10,680 nucleotides of DNA, taken from NCBI GenBank assembly GCA_021779655.1, contig JAJYAF010000026.1, positions 1-10,680 of the forward strand, read 5' to 3'. Numbering within the stretch: position 1 is the first letter of the stretch; each line of letters begins with the position of its first letter. Shown here piece after piece: positions 1-6,389 of this stretch. The translations under genes and the position numbers were made by a program. This DNA comes from Pseudomonadota bacterium. Its GTDB lineage: Bacteria; Pseudomonadota; Alphaproteobacteria; Acetobacterales; Acetobacteraceae. The notes beneath the pieces were generated by a model, which was not told the origin of the DNA, ran no database searches, and was given only the letters and a program-made list of their open reading frames with translations.

Positions 1-205
1 GCCGCCGCCGCTGCGGCCGCGCCTTTATCTGGAATACGGCACACCGCCGGAAACCGCGAGGGCCTACCGGGCGCGCAGCTTCGCGACCGTTCCGGGCTTG
101 CAACCGGTGGCCGATCCGATGCAGGAAGCCAGGCGGCTGCGCTGCACGCATCTCTGCCGCGACGGCGCCGTCGTTCCGGTTTTTAAGGATCCATCAAACC
201 AATGA
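1..205 (+). CDS. hisZ: Probable HisZ, ATP phosphoribosyltransferase regulatory subunit (3' end only)
   Basis: An open frame enters from the left edge (codons start at position 2) and stops at TGA 203-205, giving 67 C-terminal residues. The ending resembles the C-terminus of HisZ: an arginine/leucine strand, a segment reading [11 protein letters not shown], then [19 protein letters not shown], matching the family pattern 'EARRLGCTH.LRDG..V'. HisZ is a histidyl-tRNA-synthetase paralogue without aminoacylation activity; it forms a complex with short-form HisG and makes it active and histidine-sensitive in the first step of histidine biosynthesis. The stop codon overlaps the purA start (ATGA at 202-205), and hisZ next to purA is a common alphaproteobacterial arrangement, which supports the call. 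A proline/alanine-rich stretch at the edge (PPPLRPR) is the linker before the last domain. The catalytic-like core is outside the window, so the name rests on the C-terminal motif and context. It could in principle be a true HisRS C-terminus, but the ending fits HisZ better. Confidence 0.7.
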   Translation, partial: PPPLRPRLYLEYGTPPETARAYRARSFATVPGLQPVADPMQEARRLRCTHLCRDGAVVPVFKDPSNQ

Positions 206-1491
206 GCAATGTCACCATCATCGGCGCGCAATGGGGCGACGAGGGCAAGGGCAAGGTGGTGGACTGGCTGGCGAGCCGCGCGGATATCGTGGTGCGCTTC
301 CAGGGCGGCCACAATGCCGGGCATACGCTGGTCGTCGGCAACCAGACCTATAAACTCTCCCTGCTGCCTTCGGGCCTGGTGCGCGGCAAGCTCGGCATCA
401 TCGGCAACGGCGTGGTGATCGATCCGCACGCCTTGCTGGCGGAGATCGAGCGGGTTGCCAGCCAGGGCCTCACGGTTACGCCCGAGACCTTGCGCATCGC
501 CGAGAACGCCCCGCTCATCCTGCCGCTGCATGTGGCGCTCGACACCGCGCGCGAGGCGGCGCGCGGCGCGCGGAAAATCGGCACGACCAATCGCGGGATC
601 GGCCCGGCTTACGAAGACAAGGTCGGCCGCCGCGCCATCCGTCTGGCCGATCTGGCCGAGCCGGCGACGCTTTCCGCCAAGCTCGACGAATTGCTGCGCC
701 ACCACAACACGCTGCTGGCCGGGCTGGGGGCGCAGACCTTCGCCAAGGACGTGCTGCTGGCCGATCTGCTGGCGCTGGCGCCCAGAATCCTGCCCTTCGC
801 GGAACCGGTGTGGGAGCGTCTCGCCCAGGCGCGGCGGGCCGGCAAACGTATCCTGTTCGAGGGTGCGCAGGCGGTAATGCTCGATATCGACCATGGCACC
901 TATCCCTTCGTCACCTCCTCCAACACGGTGGCGGGAAGTGCTGCGGCGGGCAGCGGCATCGCCCCGGCCGCCATCGGCCGCGTGCTGGGCATTGCCAAGG
1001 CGTATTGCACGCGCGTGGGCGCTGGTCCTTTCCCCACCGAGCTGCACGACGAAACCGGCCGCCTGCTCGGCGAACGCGGCCATGAGTTCGGCACGGTCAC
1101 CGGCCGTTCGCGGCGCTGCGGCTGGTTCGACGCGGCCCTCGTCCGCCAGGCCATCAAGGTCAGCGGCATTGATGGCCTGGCCCTCACCAAGCTCGATGTG
1201 CTGGACGGCCTGCCCGAACTCAAGATCGGCGTCGGCTTCGAGATTTCCGGTGAACGGATGAGCCACCTGCCCGCATCCCTTGCCGCGCAATCGGCCGCGA
1301 AGCCCGTCTACGAGACGCTGGAAGGCTGGTCCGGCTCGACACGCGGCGCTCGCTCCTGGGCGCAACTGCCGGCGCAGGCCATCAAATACGTCAAGAGGAT
1401 CGAGGAGCTGGTGGAGGCGCCGGTTACCCTGCTTTCCACCAGCCCGGAACGGGACGATACCATCCTCATGCAGGATCCGTTCGCCGATTAG
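202..1491 (+). CDS. purA: Adenylosuccinate synthetase (PurA)
   Basis: PurA catalyses the GTP-dependent joining of IMP and aspartate to adenylosuccinate, the first committed step to AMP, in the cytoplasm. The 429-residue protein is full length for the bacterial family (about 430). The P-loop-like [11 protein letters not shown] is at residues 8-18 with catalytic Asp13; GGHNAGHT at 35-42 carries catalytic His41; NGVVIDP at 69-75; the IMP-binding loop [14 protein letters not shown] at 127-140; [17 protein letters not shown] at 220-236; [11 protein letters not shown] at 270-280; the aspartate-loop region [12 protein letters not shown] at 297-308; the guanine-binding TKLDVLDGL at 329-337; and [11 protein letters not shown] near the end. 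The ATG at 202 starts one base before the TGA of the upstream hisZ-like gene, so translation is probably coupled. Third codon positions are strongly G/C (33 of the first 36 codons). No intact terminator follows: only a weak 5-bp GC hairpin lies just after the stop. All key residues are present and the gene appears intact. Confidence 0.98.
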   Translation: MSNVTIIGAQWGDEGKGKVVDWLASRADIVVRFQGGHNAGHTLVVGNQTYKLSLLPSGLVRGKLGIIGNGVVIDPHALLAEIERVASQGLTVTPETLRIAENAPLILPLHVALDTAREAARGARKIGTTNRGIGPAYEDKVGRRAIRLADLAEPATLSAKLDELLRHHNTLLAGLGAQTFAKDVLLADLLALAPRILPFAEPVWERLAQARRAGKRILFEGAQAVMLDIDHGTYPFVTSSNTVAGSAAAGSGIAPAAIGRVLGIAKAYCTRVGAGPFPTELHDETGRLLGERGHEFGTVTGRSRRCGWFDAALVRQAIKVSGIDGLALTKLDVLDGLPELKIGVGFEISGERMSHLPASLAAQSAAKPVYETLEGWSGSTRGARSWAQLPAQAIKYVKRIEELVEAPVTLLSTSPERDDTILMQDPFAD

Positions 1492-1525
1492 CGCGCGATT
1501 TCGGCGCGTACGATACAACCAAAGA

Positions 1526-1554
1526 TTGCGTTCCCTCCGGCACGCGGCTAAGCT
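1526..1554 (+). promoter_or_regulatory. Weak candidate promoter before the family 2 glycosyltransferase
   Basis: The 163-base gap between purA and the next gene contains TTGCGT (1526-1531), a 17-base spacer and TAAGCT (1549-1554), a partial match to a sigma-70-type -35/-10 pair. Each hexamer matches consensus at only about half of its positions, so this is a suggestion from sequence only. The rest of the gap shows no riboswitch-like or other structure that I can recognise. Confidence 0.2.
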
Positions 1555-1654
1555 GTGCTGGCTGCCGCGTTCTTTCGGGGATACGCCACGAGATATCCGC
1601 GCGGTCCTGAACTTAGCAGCGCCTCGGCAACGAGAGTGACAAGGGGGCAGGGGG

Positions 1655-2671
1655 ATGTCGCGCAGCGGGGAAACCTCTCATTCAGCGCCGGAGTTGATTG
1701 CCGGCTCTCCTCCGCCGGCCCGAGGATACGACGCCGATATCATCATCCTGACCAAGGACCGGCTGCCTGAAACGCTGGCCGCCGTGGATTCCGCGCTGCG
1801 CCAGCAGAACCTCAGCTTCCATGTCAGTGTACTGGACCAGGGGTCGGCCGCGCCCGTGCGCCGTGCCTATGCGGATGCCTTCCAGGCCTGTTCCAATCTC
1901 GGTTATTATGTTTCCGAAGCCAACCTTGGCGTTGCCGGGGGGCGGAATTTTCTGTCCGCGCTGGGTTCCGGAAAAATGATCGTGGCGCTCGACAACGATG
2001 CCGTCTTCGCCGACGAACGCGTCGCGGCCAGGGCCCTCGCGCGGTTCGAGCAATCCGCCGATCTCGGCGTCATCGGCTTTCGGATCGCCGCGCGGGATGG
2101 CATCCATCTCGACGATTTCAGCTGGGGCTATCCGCAAAGCCTCAAATTATGCGCGCATGGCAGCTTCACCGCCACCACCTTCGTGGGCGCCGGGCACGCC
2201 ATCCGTCGCCGGACCTGGATCGACGCCGGTGGCTACGACGCGGCATTGTTCTTCACCTGGGAAGAATATGATTTCGCGCTCCGGGCGATCGCACTCGGCT
2301 GGCGGGTCCGCTATGAGGGCGCGCTTACCGTGATTCATAATATGTCGCCGCAGGCGCGGGTTGGCTGGCAGGATGAGCGGATGCGGCTATTCGTGCGCAA
2401 CCGGTTGATCGTGGCGCGGAAATGGCATGTCTCATGGATGGCGCTGCTGCCCCGGATTTGCGGATATATCCTGCGCGCGCTGCGATCCGGCGCGCTCGGC
2501 CCGGCGCTGCGCGGGTTGACGGAGGCGGTAGCCATGGACCGGCTGCTGCTGAAAAGGAAAATGACGCCACAAATGCAGGCATATCTGAAACGGAACGAAA
2601 CCAGGCTCCGCGAGAACTTTTTGCGCAGCATCTACCGTTACGCGCTGCTGCAACCGCAAACCGATCCTTAA
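1655..2671 (+). CDS. Family 2 glycosyltransferase (GT-A fold)
   Basis: A cytoplasmic or membrane-associated transferase that moves a sugar from a nucleotide-sugar donor onto a growing glycan; donor and acceptor cannot be told from sequence. The GT2 domain starts near residue 27 (ADIIILTKDR), followed by DQGS at 61-64, the sub-family motif NLGVAGGRN at 90-98, the metal-binding DxD-type site LDNDA at 112-116, and the acceptor/catalytic block FVGAGHAIRR (176-185) with AGGYD (191-195) and WEEYDFALRA at 202-211, where the ExxD pair usually supplies the base. The last 90 residues are basic and amphipathic, possibly a membrane-contact tail. Length (338 aa) is normal for rhamnosyltransferase-like GT2 proteins. 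The ATG at 1655 has a good Shine-Dalgarno, AGGGGG at 1642-1647, seven bases upstream. About 26 residues precede the domain. It lies alone between purA and a membrane glycan protein, converging with the glycan operon on the other strand, and probably serves the same surface polysaccharide. That last point is inference. Confidence 0.9.
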   Translation: MSRSGETSHSAPELIAGSPPPARGYDADIIILTKDRLPETLAAVDSALRQQNLSFHVSVLDQGSAAPVRRAYADAFQACSNLGYYVSEANLGVAGGRNFLSALGSGKMIVALDNDAVFADERVAARALARFEQSADLGVIGFRIAARDGIHLDDFSWGYPQSLKLCAHGSFTATTFVGAGHAIRRRTWIDAGGYDAALFFTWEEYDFALRAIALGWRVRYEGALTVIHNMSPQARVGWQDERMRLFVRNRLIVARKWHVSWMALLPRICGYILRALRSGALGPALRGLTEAVAMDRLLLKRKMTPQMQAYLKRNETRLRENFLRSIYRYALLQPQTDP

Positions 2672-2690
2672 AAAGCGGTATCGCGGAGGG

Positions 2691-2712
2691 TGGAAGTCGC
2701 ATAGGACTTCCG
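2691..2712 (+). other. Short inverted repeat after the GT2 gene
   Basis: GGAAGTC (2692-2698) and GACTTCC (2705-2711) are perfect complements around a 6-base loop, with a possible extra T-G pair outside. It starts about 20 bases after the TAA of the GT2 gene. There is no T-run after it, so it is not a canonical intrinsic terminator; it may stabilise the 3' end of the mRNA or be a protein-binding dyad. The remaining gap up to about 2850 shows no convincing gene, promoter or repeat. Confidence 0.35.
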
Positions 2713-2851
2713 GCGCTGATTCAGCTACTGAAACACTACCCATTTGGCTCTCTTGCGTCATGGCCGGATTGTGGCGCCATGGTCTGAACGGCGTGATGAA
2801 TGGCCGCGTGCAAGGCTGCGATGTGGCCCGGCGTTCTACAACGCCTGTTCG

Positions 2852-2872
2852 AAAAGGAGTTTCGCCATCTTG
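2852..2872 (+). promoter_or_regulatory. Ribosome binding site deciding a TTG start
   Basis: AAAAGGAG at 2852-2859 is a strong Shine-Dalgarno followed after 10 bases by TTG (2870-2872), in frame with the downstream membrane protein. There is no in-frame ATG or GTG nearby. Starting here puts only a short basic segment (residues 2-4, RFK) before the first hydrophobic helix, as expected for an inner-membrane protein. The next in-frame TTG upstream, at 2744, would add 42 residues of non-hydrophobic, arginine-rich sequence. Confidence 0.6.
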
Positions 2873-4747
2873 CGCTTCAAGTCTCTCGCCGGCGCGTGGC
2901 TGGCCTGTGGAATCCTTGCCGGTCTGAGTATAATTTTTTTTGGTGCCGCGCCGTCTGGCCCTGGGCTTGTTTACATCGGTTATGGCGCTGATCCGGAGCA
3001 ATTCATTTGGTTTTTGAATTGGTTCCCTTTTGCGCTGCAACATCATCTCGGTTTGTTTCGGACAAGCTACGTTGCGGCTCCGGCTGGTCTGAGCCTCGCA
3101 TGGCGTACGTCTATCCCGGCTTTGGGCGTGCTCGCCGCCCCGTTCACCTATGTATACGGAGCACTGGCCACCTATAACTGGCTGATGCGCCTTGCCCCAG
3201 GTCTTGCCGGTGTGGGCATGTTCTGGGCCGCCCGCGAACTGACCGGTCGAACGCTGCCGGCCTTCGTAGCTGGTCTTGTCTTCGGCTTTTCCACTTATGA
3301 AATGGGCCAGTCCCTTGGTCATTTGAATCTGACCTTTATCCCTGCCGTGCCATTGCTCGTCTGGGCAGGGTTGCGCGCGATCCGACATGATTGGTCACCC
3401 GTTCTTCTTGCTCTCGTCACCGGCGTCCTGTTTGCTGTCCAGTTCGGGGTGTCGCAGGAAATTGCCGCCAGTTTCCTTATGCTGTCGGCTCTCGCGGCTT
3501 GCTGGATCTGGACACGCGATCCCGATTTACGTCCCGTTTTACGCCGTCTTGCGCCGGGCATTTTCGGAGGGCTTGTTGTCACCTTCCTCCTAAGCTCCCC
3601 GCTCTTGTTCATGATGCTTTTCGGTGGAGCCCGTTCTGACACGAGCATTCCTTCTCCCGCCGATTTCTCAACCGATCTGCTCAACTTTGTTGTGCCAACT
3701 CCAATCACCTGGCCATTTGGTCATCTGGCTGCGCCGCTGGCCCAGCGGTTTCAAGGAAATTTCAGTGAAGAAGCCGGTTATCTCGGCCTGCCGCTGATTT
3801 GCCTGCTGGTCTGGATCGGCTTGGGCAATTCCGAGCGGAAAATCCGGCTTCTCCTGGAACTTGGCTTTATTGCCGCAATTCTCTCGATCGGCCCAGTCCT
3901 GCACCTCGCCGGCCATGCTATTTTGCCTGCGCCCTGGAGGCTTCTCTCCTGGTTGCCGGTTGCGCACGATATGTTGCCCGCGCGCTTGATGCTCTATGCA
4001 TGGCTCGCGCTGGCACTTGGCCTGGCTGCCTGGCTGGCGCGCCCATCTCCACGCCGGGTCGTGGCTGGGCGTTTTGCTGCCGCGGTGGGCGCCTTCGCGT
4101 TCTGCATGCCGAATGTTGCTGAGGTTGGTCACTGGACGCAGTTGTGTATCCCGTCAATCTTCATCGCTCACGGTTCCGATGAGATTCCCGCCGGCGCTCA
4201 CGTATTCATCCTGCCATTTTCAGGCGACCATATCGGCGCTCAGTATGCATCCAACCTACGCTTCAAGTTGGTTGCGCAAGGCTATCTAGGTGGAGGAATT
4301 GGCCGGCCGTTTTCGCAATGGCCATTGATCGTGCCGTTGTTCAACAACAGGTTTGATGCGATCGATCGTCATGAATTTTCGGTCTTTCTTGAATCCTATG
4401 GTGTTCAGGAGATATTCATCGAGCGCGATGCGCTGTCCCATCCGGAGCAAGCTGATGCATTGGTCACCGGCGCCGGTTGGAAATGCGTGGCCCGTGATGG
4501 GAACATCGATGCTTGTTTGCCTCCCGCACGATCGCAAGCACCCGCCGTATTGGCGCGAGAACGCGAAACCTATTTCCAGGCGGACCAACGCAACATGCTT
4601 GAGCGGCGTGAGCGGATGAACGTCTGTGCCATCCAACGCATCGAGGCCGTGCTCGGCCTGCACCCCGCTTTCGTGTGGGCGTTCTATCGCAAATATTTTT
4701 ACTTGCCTGTGCCGCTCGAGAGCATCACCTGTGAGCAAAAGCCATGA
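2870..4747 (+). CDS. Polytopic membrane protein, probable GT-C-type glycosyltransferase
   Basis: With the TTG start at 2870 the protein is 625 residues. A first helix lies at about 7-25, then an extracytoplasmic loop containing YGADPEQFIWFLNW (38-51); the acidic residues D41 and E43 right after the first helix are where GT-C enzymes, which use lipid-linked sugars, place their catalytic acid. Further hydrophobic segments fall near 85-100, 108-122, 130-141, 155-170, 176-190, 198-214, 229-252, 305-318, 329-349, 372-390 and 399-413. The segment FGFSTYEMGQSLGHLNLTF (138-156) matches a conserved block of uncharacterised membrane proteins common in GC-rich bacteria. Residues about 430-550 form a soluble, probably periplasmic domain (HVFILPF, FKLVAQGYLGGG, YGVQEIFIE). 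The likely role is sugar addition to a surface glycan at the outer face of the inner membrane; substrate unknown. Codon use differs sharply from purA: only 18 of 36 codons sampled from about 2985 end in G or C, suggesting acquisition by transfer. The stop at 4745 is followed by a hairpin. Confidence 0.75.
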   Translation: MRFKSLAGAWLACGILAGLSIIFFGAAPSGPGLVYIGYGADPEQFIWFLNWFPFALQHHLGLFRTSYVAAPAGLSLAWRTSIPALGVLAAPFTYVYGALATYNWLMRLAPGLAGVGMFWAARELTGRTLPAFVAGLVFGFSTYEMGQSLGHLNLTFIPAVPLLVWAGLRAIRHDWSPVLLALVTGVLFAVQFGVSQEIAASFLMLSALAACWIWTRDPDLRPVLRRLAPGIFGGLVVTFLLSSPLLFMMLFGGARSDTSIPSPADFSTDLLNFVVPTPITWPFGHLAAPLAQRFQGNFSEEAGYLGLPLICLLVWIGLGNSERKIRLLLELGFIAAILSIGPVLHLAGHAILPAPWRLLSWLPVAHDMLPARLMLYAWLALALGLAAWLARPSPRRVVAGRFAAAVGAFAFCMPNVAEVGHWTQLCIPSIFIAHGSDEIPAGAHVFILPFSGDHIGAQYASNLRFKLVAQGYLGGGIGRPFSQWPLIVPLFNNRFDAIDRHEFSVFLESYGVQEIFIERDALSHPEQADALVTGAGWKCVARDGNIDACLPPARSQAPAVLARERETYFQADQRNMLERRERMNVCAIQRIEAVLGLHPAFVWAFYRKYFYLPVPLESITCEQKP

Positions 4748-4753
4748 TGTATA

Positions 4754-4777
4754 GCGCGGCGATCTGCTGTACCGCGC
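4754..4777 (+). other. GC-rich hairpin just after the membrane protein stop
   Basis: GCGCGG (4754-4759) and CCGCGC (4772-4777) are perfect complements with a 12-base loop, starting six bases after the TGA. No T-run follows. It may protect the mRNA end or be a weak, possibly factor-assisted terminator. Six base pairs can arise by chance in GC-rich DNA, so confidence is low. Confidence 0.3.
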
Positions 4778-4820
4778 GGGACAGAATGGAGCGGTTGTCT
4801 TCCGCTGCCAGCTGGTTCAA

Positions 4821-4859
4821 AATTGCGGCTGCGCCGCCGGTCCGGCTGGCGGCGCAATT
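4821..4859 (+). promoter_or_regulatory. Strong interrupted hairpin in the leader of the ABM gene
   Basis: AATTGCG (4821-4827) pairs with CGCAATT (4853-4859), and inside it CCGCC (4834-4838) pairs with GGCGG (4848-4852), leaving a 9-base loop and a 6-base bulge on the left arm. An alternative fold pairs GCGCCGCC (4831-4838) with GGCGGCGC (4848-4855) as eight unbroken pairs. The structure ends 13 bases before the Shine-Dalgarno of the ABM gene. No T-run follows on the plus strand. It could be a terminator-like or attenuating structure, an operator dyad, or a leader element affecting the downstream gene; sequence alone cannot decide. Confidence 0.45.
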
Positions 4860-4882
4860 CTGGCTGGCCGCGGGAGACCGAG

Positions 4883-5203
4883 ATGTATATTGCGATGAAC
4901 CGTTTCAAAGTCCGCCCTGAGGAGCGGGATGCCTTCAAAAGCCGATGGCTCAACAGGGATATCTACCTGAAGACCGTTCCGGGTTTCATCAGTTTCCATT
5001 TGTTGCAAGGCCCGGCGAAGGAGGACCACGTCCTATATGCCTCCCATAGCGTATGGCGCTCAGTGGAAGATTTCGAGGCATGGACGCGATCCGAACAATT
5101 CCGGGCGGCCCATGCCAATGCCGGTTCGAACAAGCCGCTCACCATCACCCGGCCGGAATTTGAAGGCTTTCAGGTGCTCCAGGAAGTCAACGCGGATTCC
5201 TAA
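4883..5203 (+). CDS. ABM-domain protein, IsdG-like heme-degrading monooxygenase
   Basis: A 106-residue single-domain protein of the antibiotic-biosynthesis-monooxygenase (dimeric alpha/beta barrel) fold. Members related to IsdG/HmoA cleave heme and release iron in the cytoplasm as homodimers. The residues needed for that chemistry in IsdG (Asn, Trp, His) are all present at matching spacing: Asn6 in MYIAMNRF, Trp67 in DFEAWTRS and His77 in FRAAHANAG. Other family landmarks are the VPGF turn (32-35), FHLLQGP (38-44), ASHSVW (53-58) and PEFEGFQVL at 91-99. The ATG at 4883 is chosen because GGAGA (4873-4877) lies five bases upstream and the protein then begins exactly at the first beta-strand; an upstream in-frame TTG at 4823 would add an arginine-rich, non-family extension. 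The gene follows the membrane protein after 135 bases containing two hairpins, and converges with the glycan operon 25 bases away. The link with the glycan genes is not obvious. Some ABM proteins have other substrates, so heme is a well-supported guess. Confidence 0.85.
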   Translation: MYIAMNRFKVRPEERDAFKSRWLNRDIYLKTVPGFISFHLLQGPAKEDHVLYASHSVWRSVEDFEAWTRSEQFRAAHANAGSNKPLTITRPEFEGFQVLQEVNADS

Positions 5204-5224
5204 AAAAAGATCTGCGCGCAAGAT
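5202..5224 (-). terminator. Candidate intrinsic terminator of the minus-strand glycan operon
   Basis: Read on the minus strand, ATCT and AGAT (5221-5224 and 5210-5213) flank TGCGCGC and are followed, after one C, by seven T's (complement of 5202-5208). The stem is short, four pairs plus a possible G-C inside, but its position five bases after the last stop of the operon and the T-run fit an intrinsic terminator. The A-run also forms part of the TAA stop of the convergent ABM gene. No comparable T-run serves the plus-strand gene. Confidence 0.4.
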
Positions 5225-5228
5225 TTCC

Positions 5229-6389
5229 TCAGGCTGAAGCGGCTATGTTCACCTGCCGCAAGGCGGCATCGACCTGACGGATGGCCGCCACGAGCGAGAA
5301 GTTGTCTCGCGCATGCGCCTGCCCCGCGGCCGCAACCGCTGCCGTCCGCGCGCGGTTTTCCAGAACCTCCTCCAGCGTTTCAGCCAGCGCTTTGGCATCC
5401 CCAGGCGGGTAGAGCCAGCCGGTCTTGCCATTCTGGACGATTTCGGGAATTCCGCCGGCGCCGCTTGCAACCACGGGCTTGCCCGCAAGCATCGCTTCGA
5501 CCACCACGCGACCGAAAGGCTCAGGCGCCACCGAGCTGTGAACGATCACGTCCATGCACCGCATCAATGCCGGGATATCCTGCCGGAAACCGAGAAACCG
5601 GATCCGGTCATCAAGGCCGAGGTTGTTCACTTTTTCCTCAAGCGCGGCCGCATAGGCTTCCTCGCCGAATAACGGGCCGCCGACAATGACACCAACGACA
5701 CCGGATAGCTTTGCAATTGCCTCGATAAATAACGATTGTCCCTTCCAGGGCGAAAGCCGCCCGAACACGCCGATAAGCGGCCGGCCGCCGGGTTCCAACT
5801 CGGCCCGCAGGCGCGTGATTTCGCCGGGCGAAACCGCGGAAAAAGGCGCTTCATCAATTCCCTGATAGGCGAGCGAAATCCTCGAAGCATCCCCGCCGAG
5901 CCGGACGAATGCCTCTGCCGTCGCATGAGAATTGACGATAATGCGCGCTGCCCGCCAATTTCCCACGCCCACGGCGAAGCGGCGCATTGATGCGCTGAAA
6001 TGTGCCGCGTCCAGAATGTCGTGCAAATGCCAAACCAGGGGCCGCCGTGCCAGCAGGGAGGCCAGCGCGCCGACGATAAGGGATTTCTGGGAATTGGCGT
6101 AGATCAGGTCGAAGCGCCGGGCGCGCCGCGCCGCTTCCAGTACCAGGCTGGCCACCGCCGGCACCGCGAGCAGGGCGGCGATAGAACCGGAACCTTTCTT
6201 TACGGCAATGGCGCCAAACGGGTTTCCCGCGACGGTGACAGGAATGGCCGCGTTTTCCAGCAACGCGCGCAAAGGCCCATCCTCGAACAAAAAAACGGCG
6301 CATTCATGTGGAAGATAAGTCACTTCTGAAAGCAGCGACAATTCGCCGCCGCCAAGCTCCGCCGTCTGGTCGAGAAACAAAATCTTCAT
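5229..6389 (-). CDS. Family 4 glycosyltransferase (GT-B fold), last gene of the operon
   Basis: A retaining GT4 transferase, cytoplasmic or bound to the inner membrane face, adding a sugar to a lipid-linked glycan intermediate. The N-terminal Rossmann domain opens with MKILFLDQTAELGGGELSLL, where the glycine-rich loop (GGGE, 13-16) contacts the acceptor or donor phosphate; VWHLHD at 119-124 and IVNSHATAEAF at 151-161 are typical of the domain. The C-terminal domain has GVFGRLSPWKGQ (207-218) with the donor-phosphate-binding Arg211 and Lys216, and the E-x7-E signature EPFGRVVVE at 290-298. GGIPEIV at 312-318 and the GWLYPPGD loop follow. At 386 residues it is full length. The start ATG (6387-6389) overlaps the stop of the upstream transferase as ATGA, so translation is likely coupled. 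No strong Shine-Dalgarno is seen before it. Donor sugar and linkage cannot be assigned. The stop at 5229 lies just before a candidate terminator. Confidence 0.93.
   Translation of the reverse strand: MKILFLDQTAELGGGELSLLSEVTYLPHECAVFLFEDGPLRALLENAAIPVTVAGNPFGAIAVKKGSGSIAALLAVPAVASLVLEAARRARRFDLIYANSQKSLIVGALASLLARRPLVWHLHDILDAAHFSASMRRFAVGVGNWRAARIIVNSHATAEAFVRLGGDASRISLAYQGIDEAPFSAVSPGEITRLRAELEPGGRPLIGVFGRLSPWKGQSLFIEAIAKLSGVVGVIVGGPLFGEEAYAAALEEKVNNLGLDDRIRFLGFRQDIPALMRCMDVIVHSSVAPEPFGRVVVEAMLAGKPVVASGAGGIPEIVQNGKTGWLYPPGDAKALAETLEEVLENRARTAAVAAAGQAHARDNFSLVAAIRQVDAALRQVNIAASA

Noticed and set aside
1..20. GCC/CCG triplet run at the left edge, considered as a microsatellite
   Set aside because: It is only a few triplets, in frame, and encodes a short proline-rich linker of the hisZ-like protein in a GC-rich genome.
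1492..1512. GC hairpin after purA considered as a terminator
   Set aside because: The stem is five pairs of alternating GC and no T-run follows, so it is within chance expectation for this base composition.
64..1518. Long minus-strand open frame of 484 codons opposite purA
   Set aside because: It lies antisense to purA, which has all family motifs; the translation is rich in Arg, Gly, Ala and Gln, as expected of the complement of GC-rich codons, and shows no domain.
2744..2869. Upstream TTG extension of the membrane protein
   Set aside because: No Shine-Dalgarno precedes it and the 42 residues are arginine-rich and unlike a membrane protein N-terminus; the TTG at 2870 has a strong ribosome binding site.
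2432..3388. Minus-strand open frame of 318 codons across the 2672-2869 gap
   Set aside because: It overlaps the GT2 and membrane protein genes on the other strand, and its translation is low-complexity with many Arg, Gln and Pro and no family motif.
4823..4882. N-terminal extension of the ABM protein from a TTG
   Set aside because: It lies within the hairpin, encodes an arginine-rich stretch and precedes a Met with a good Shine-Dalgarno and the first ABM strand.
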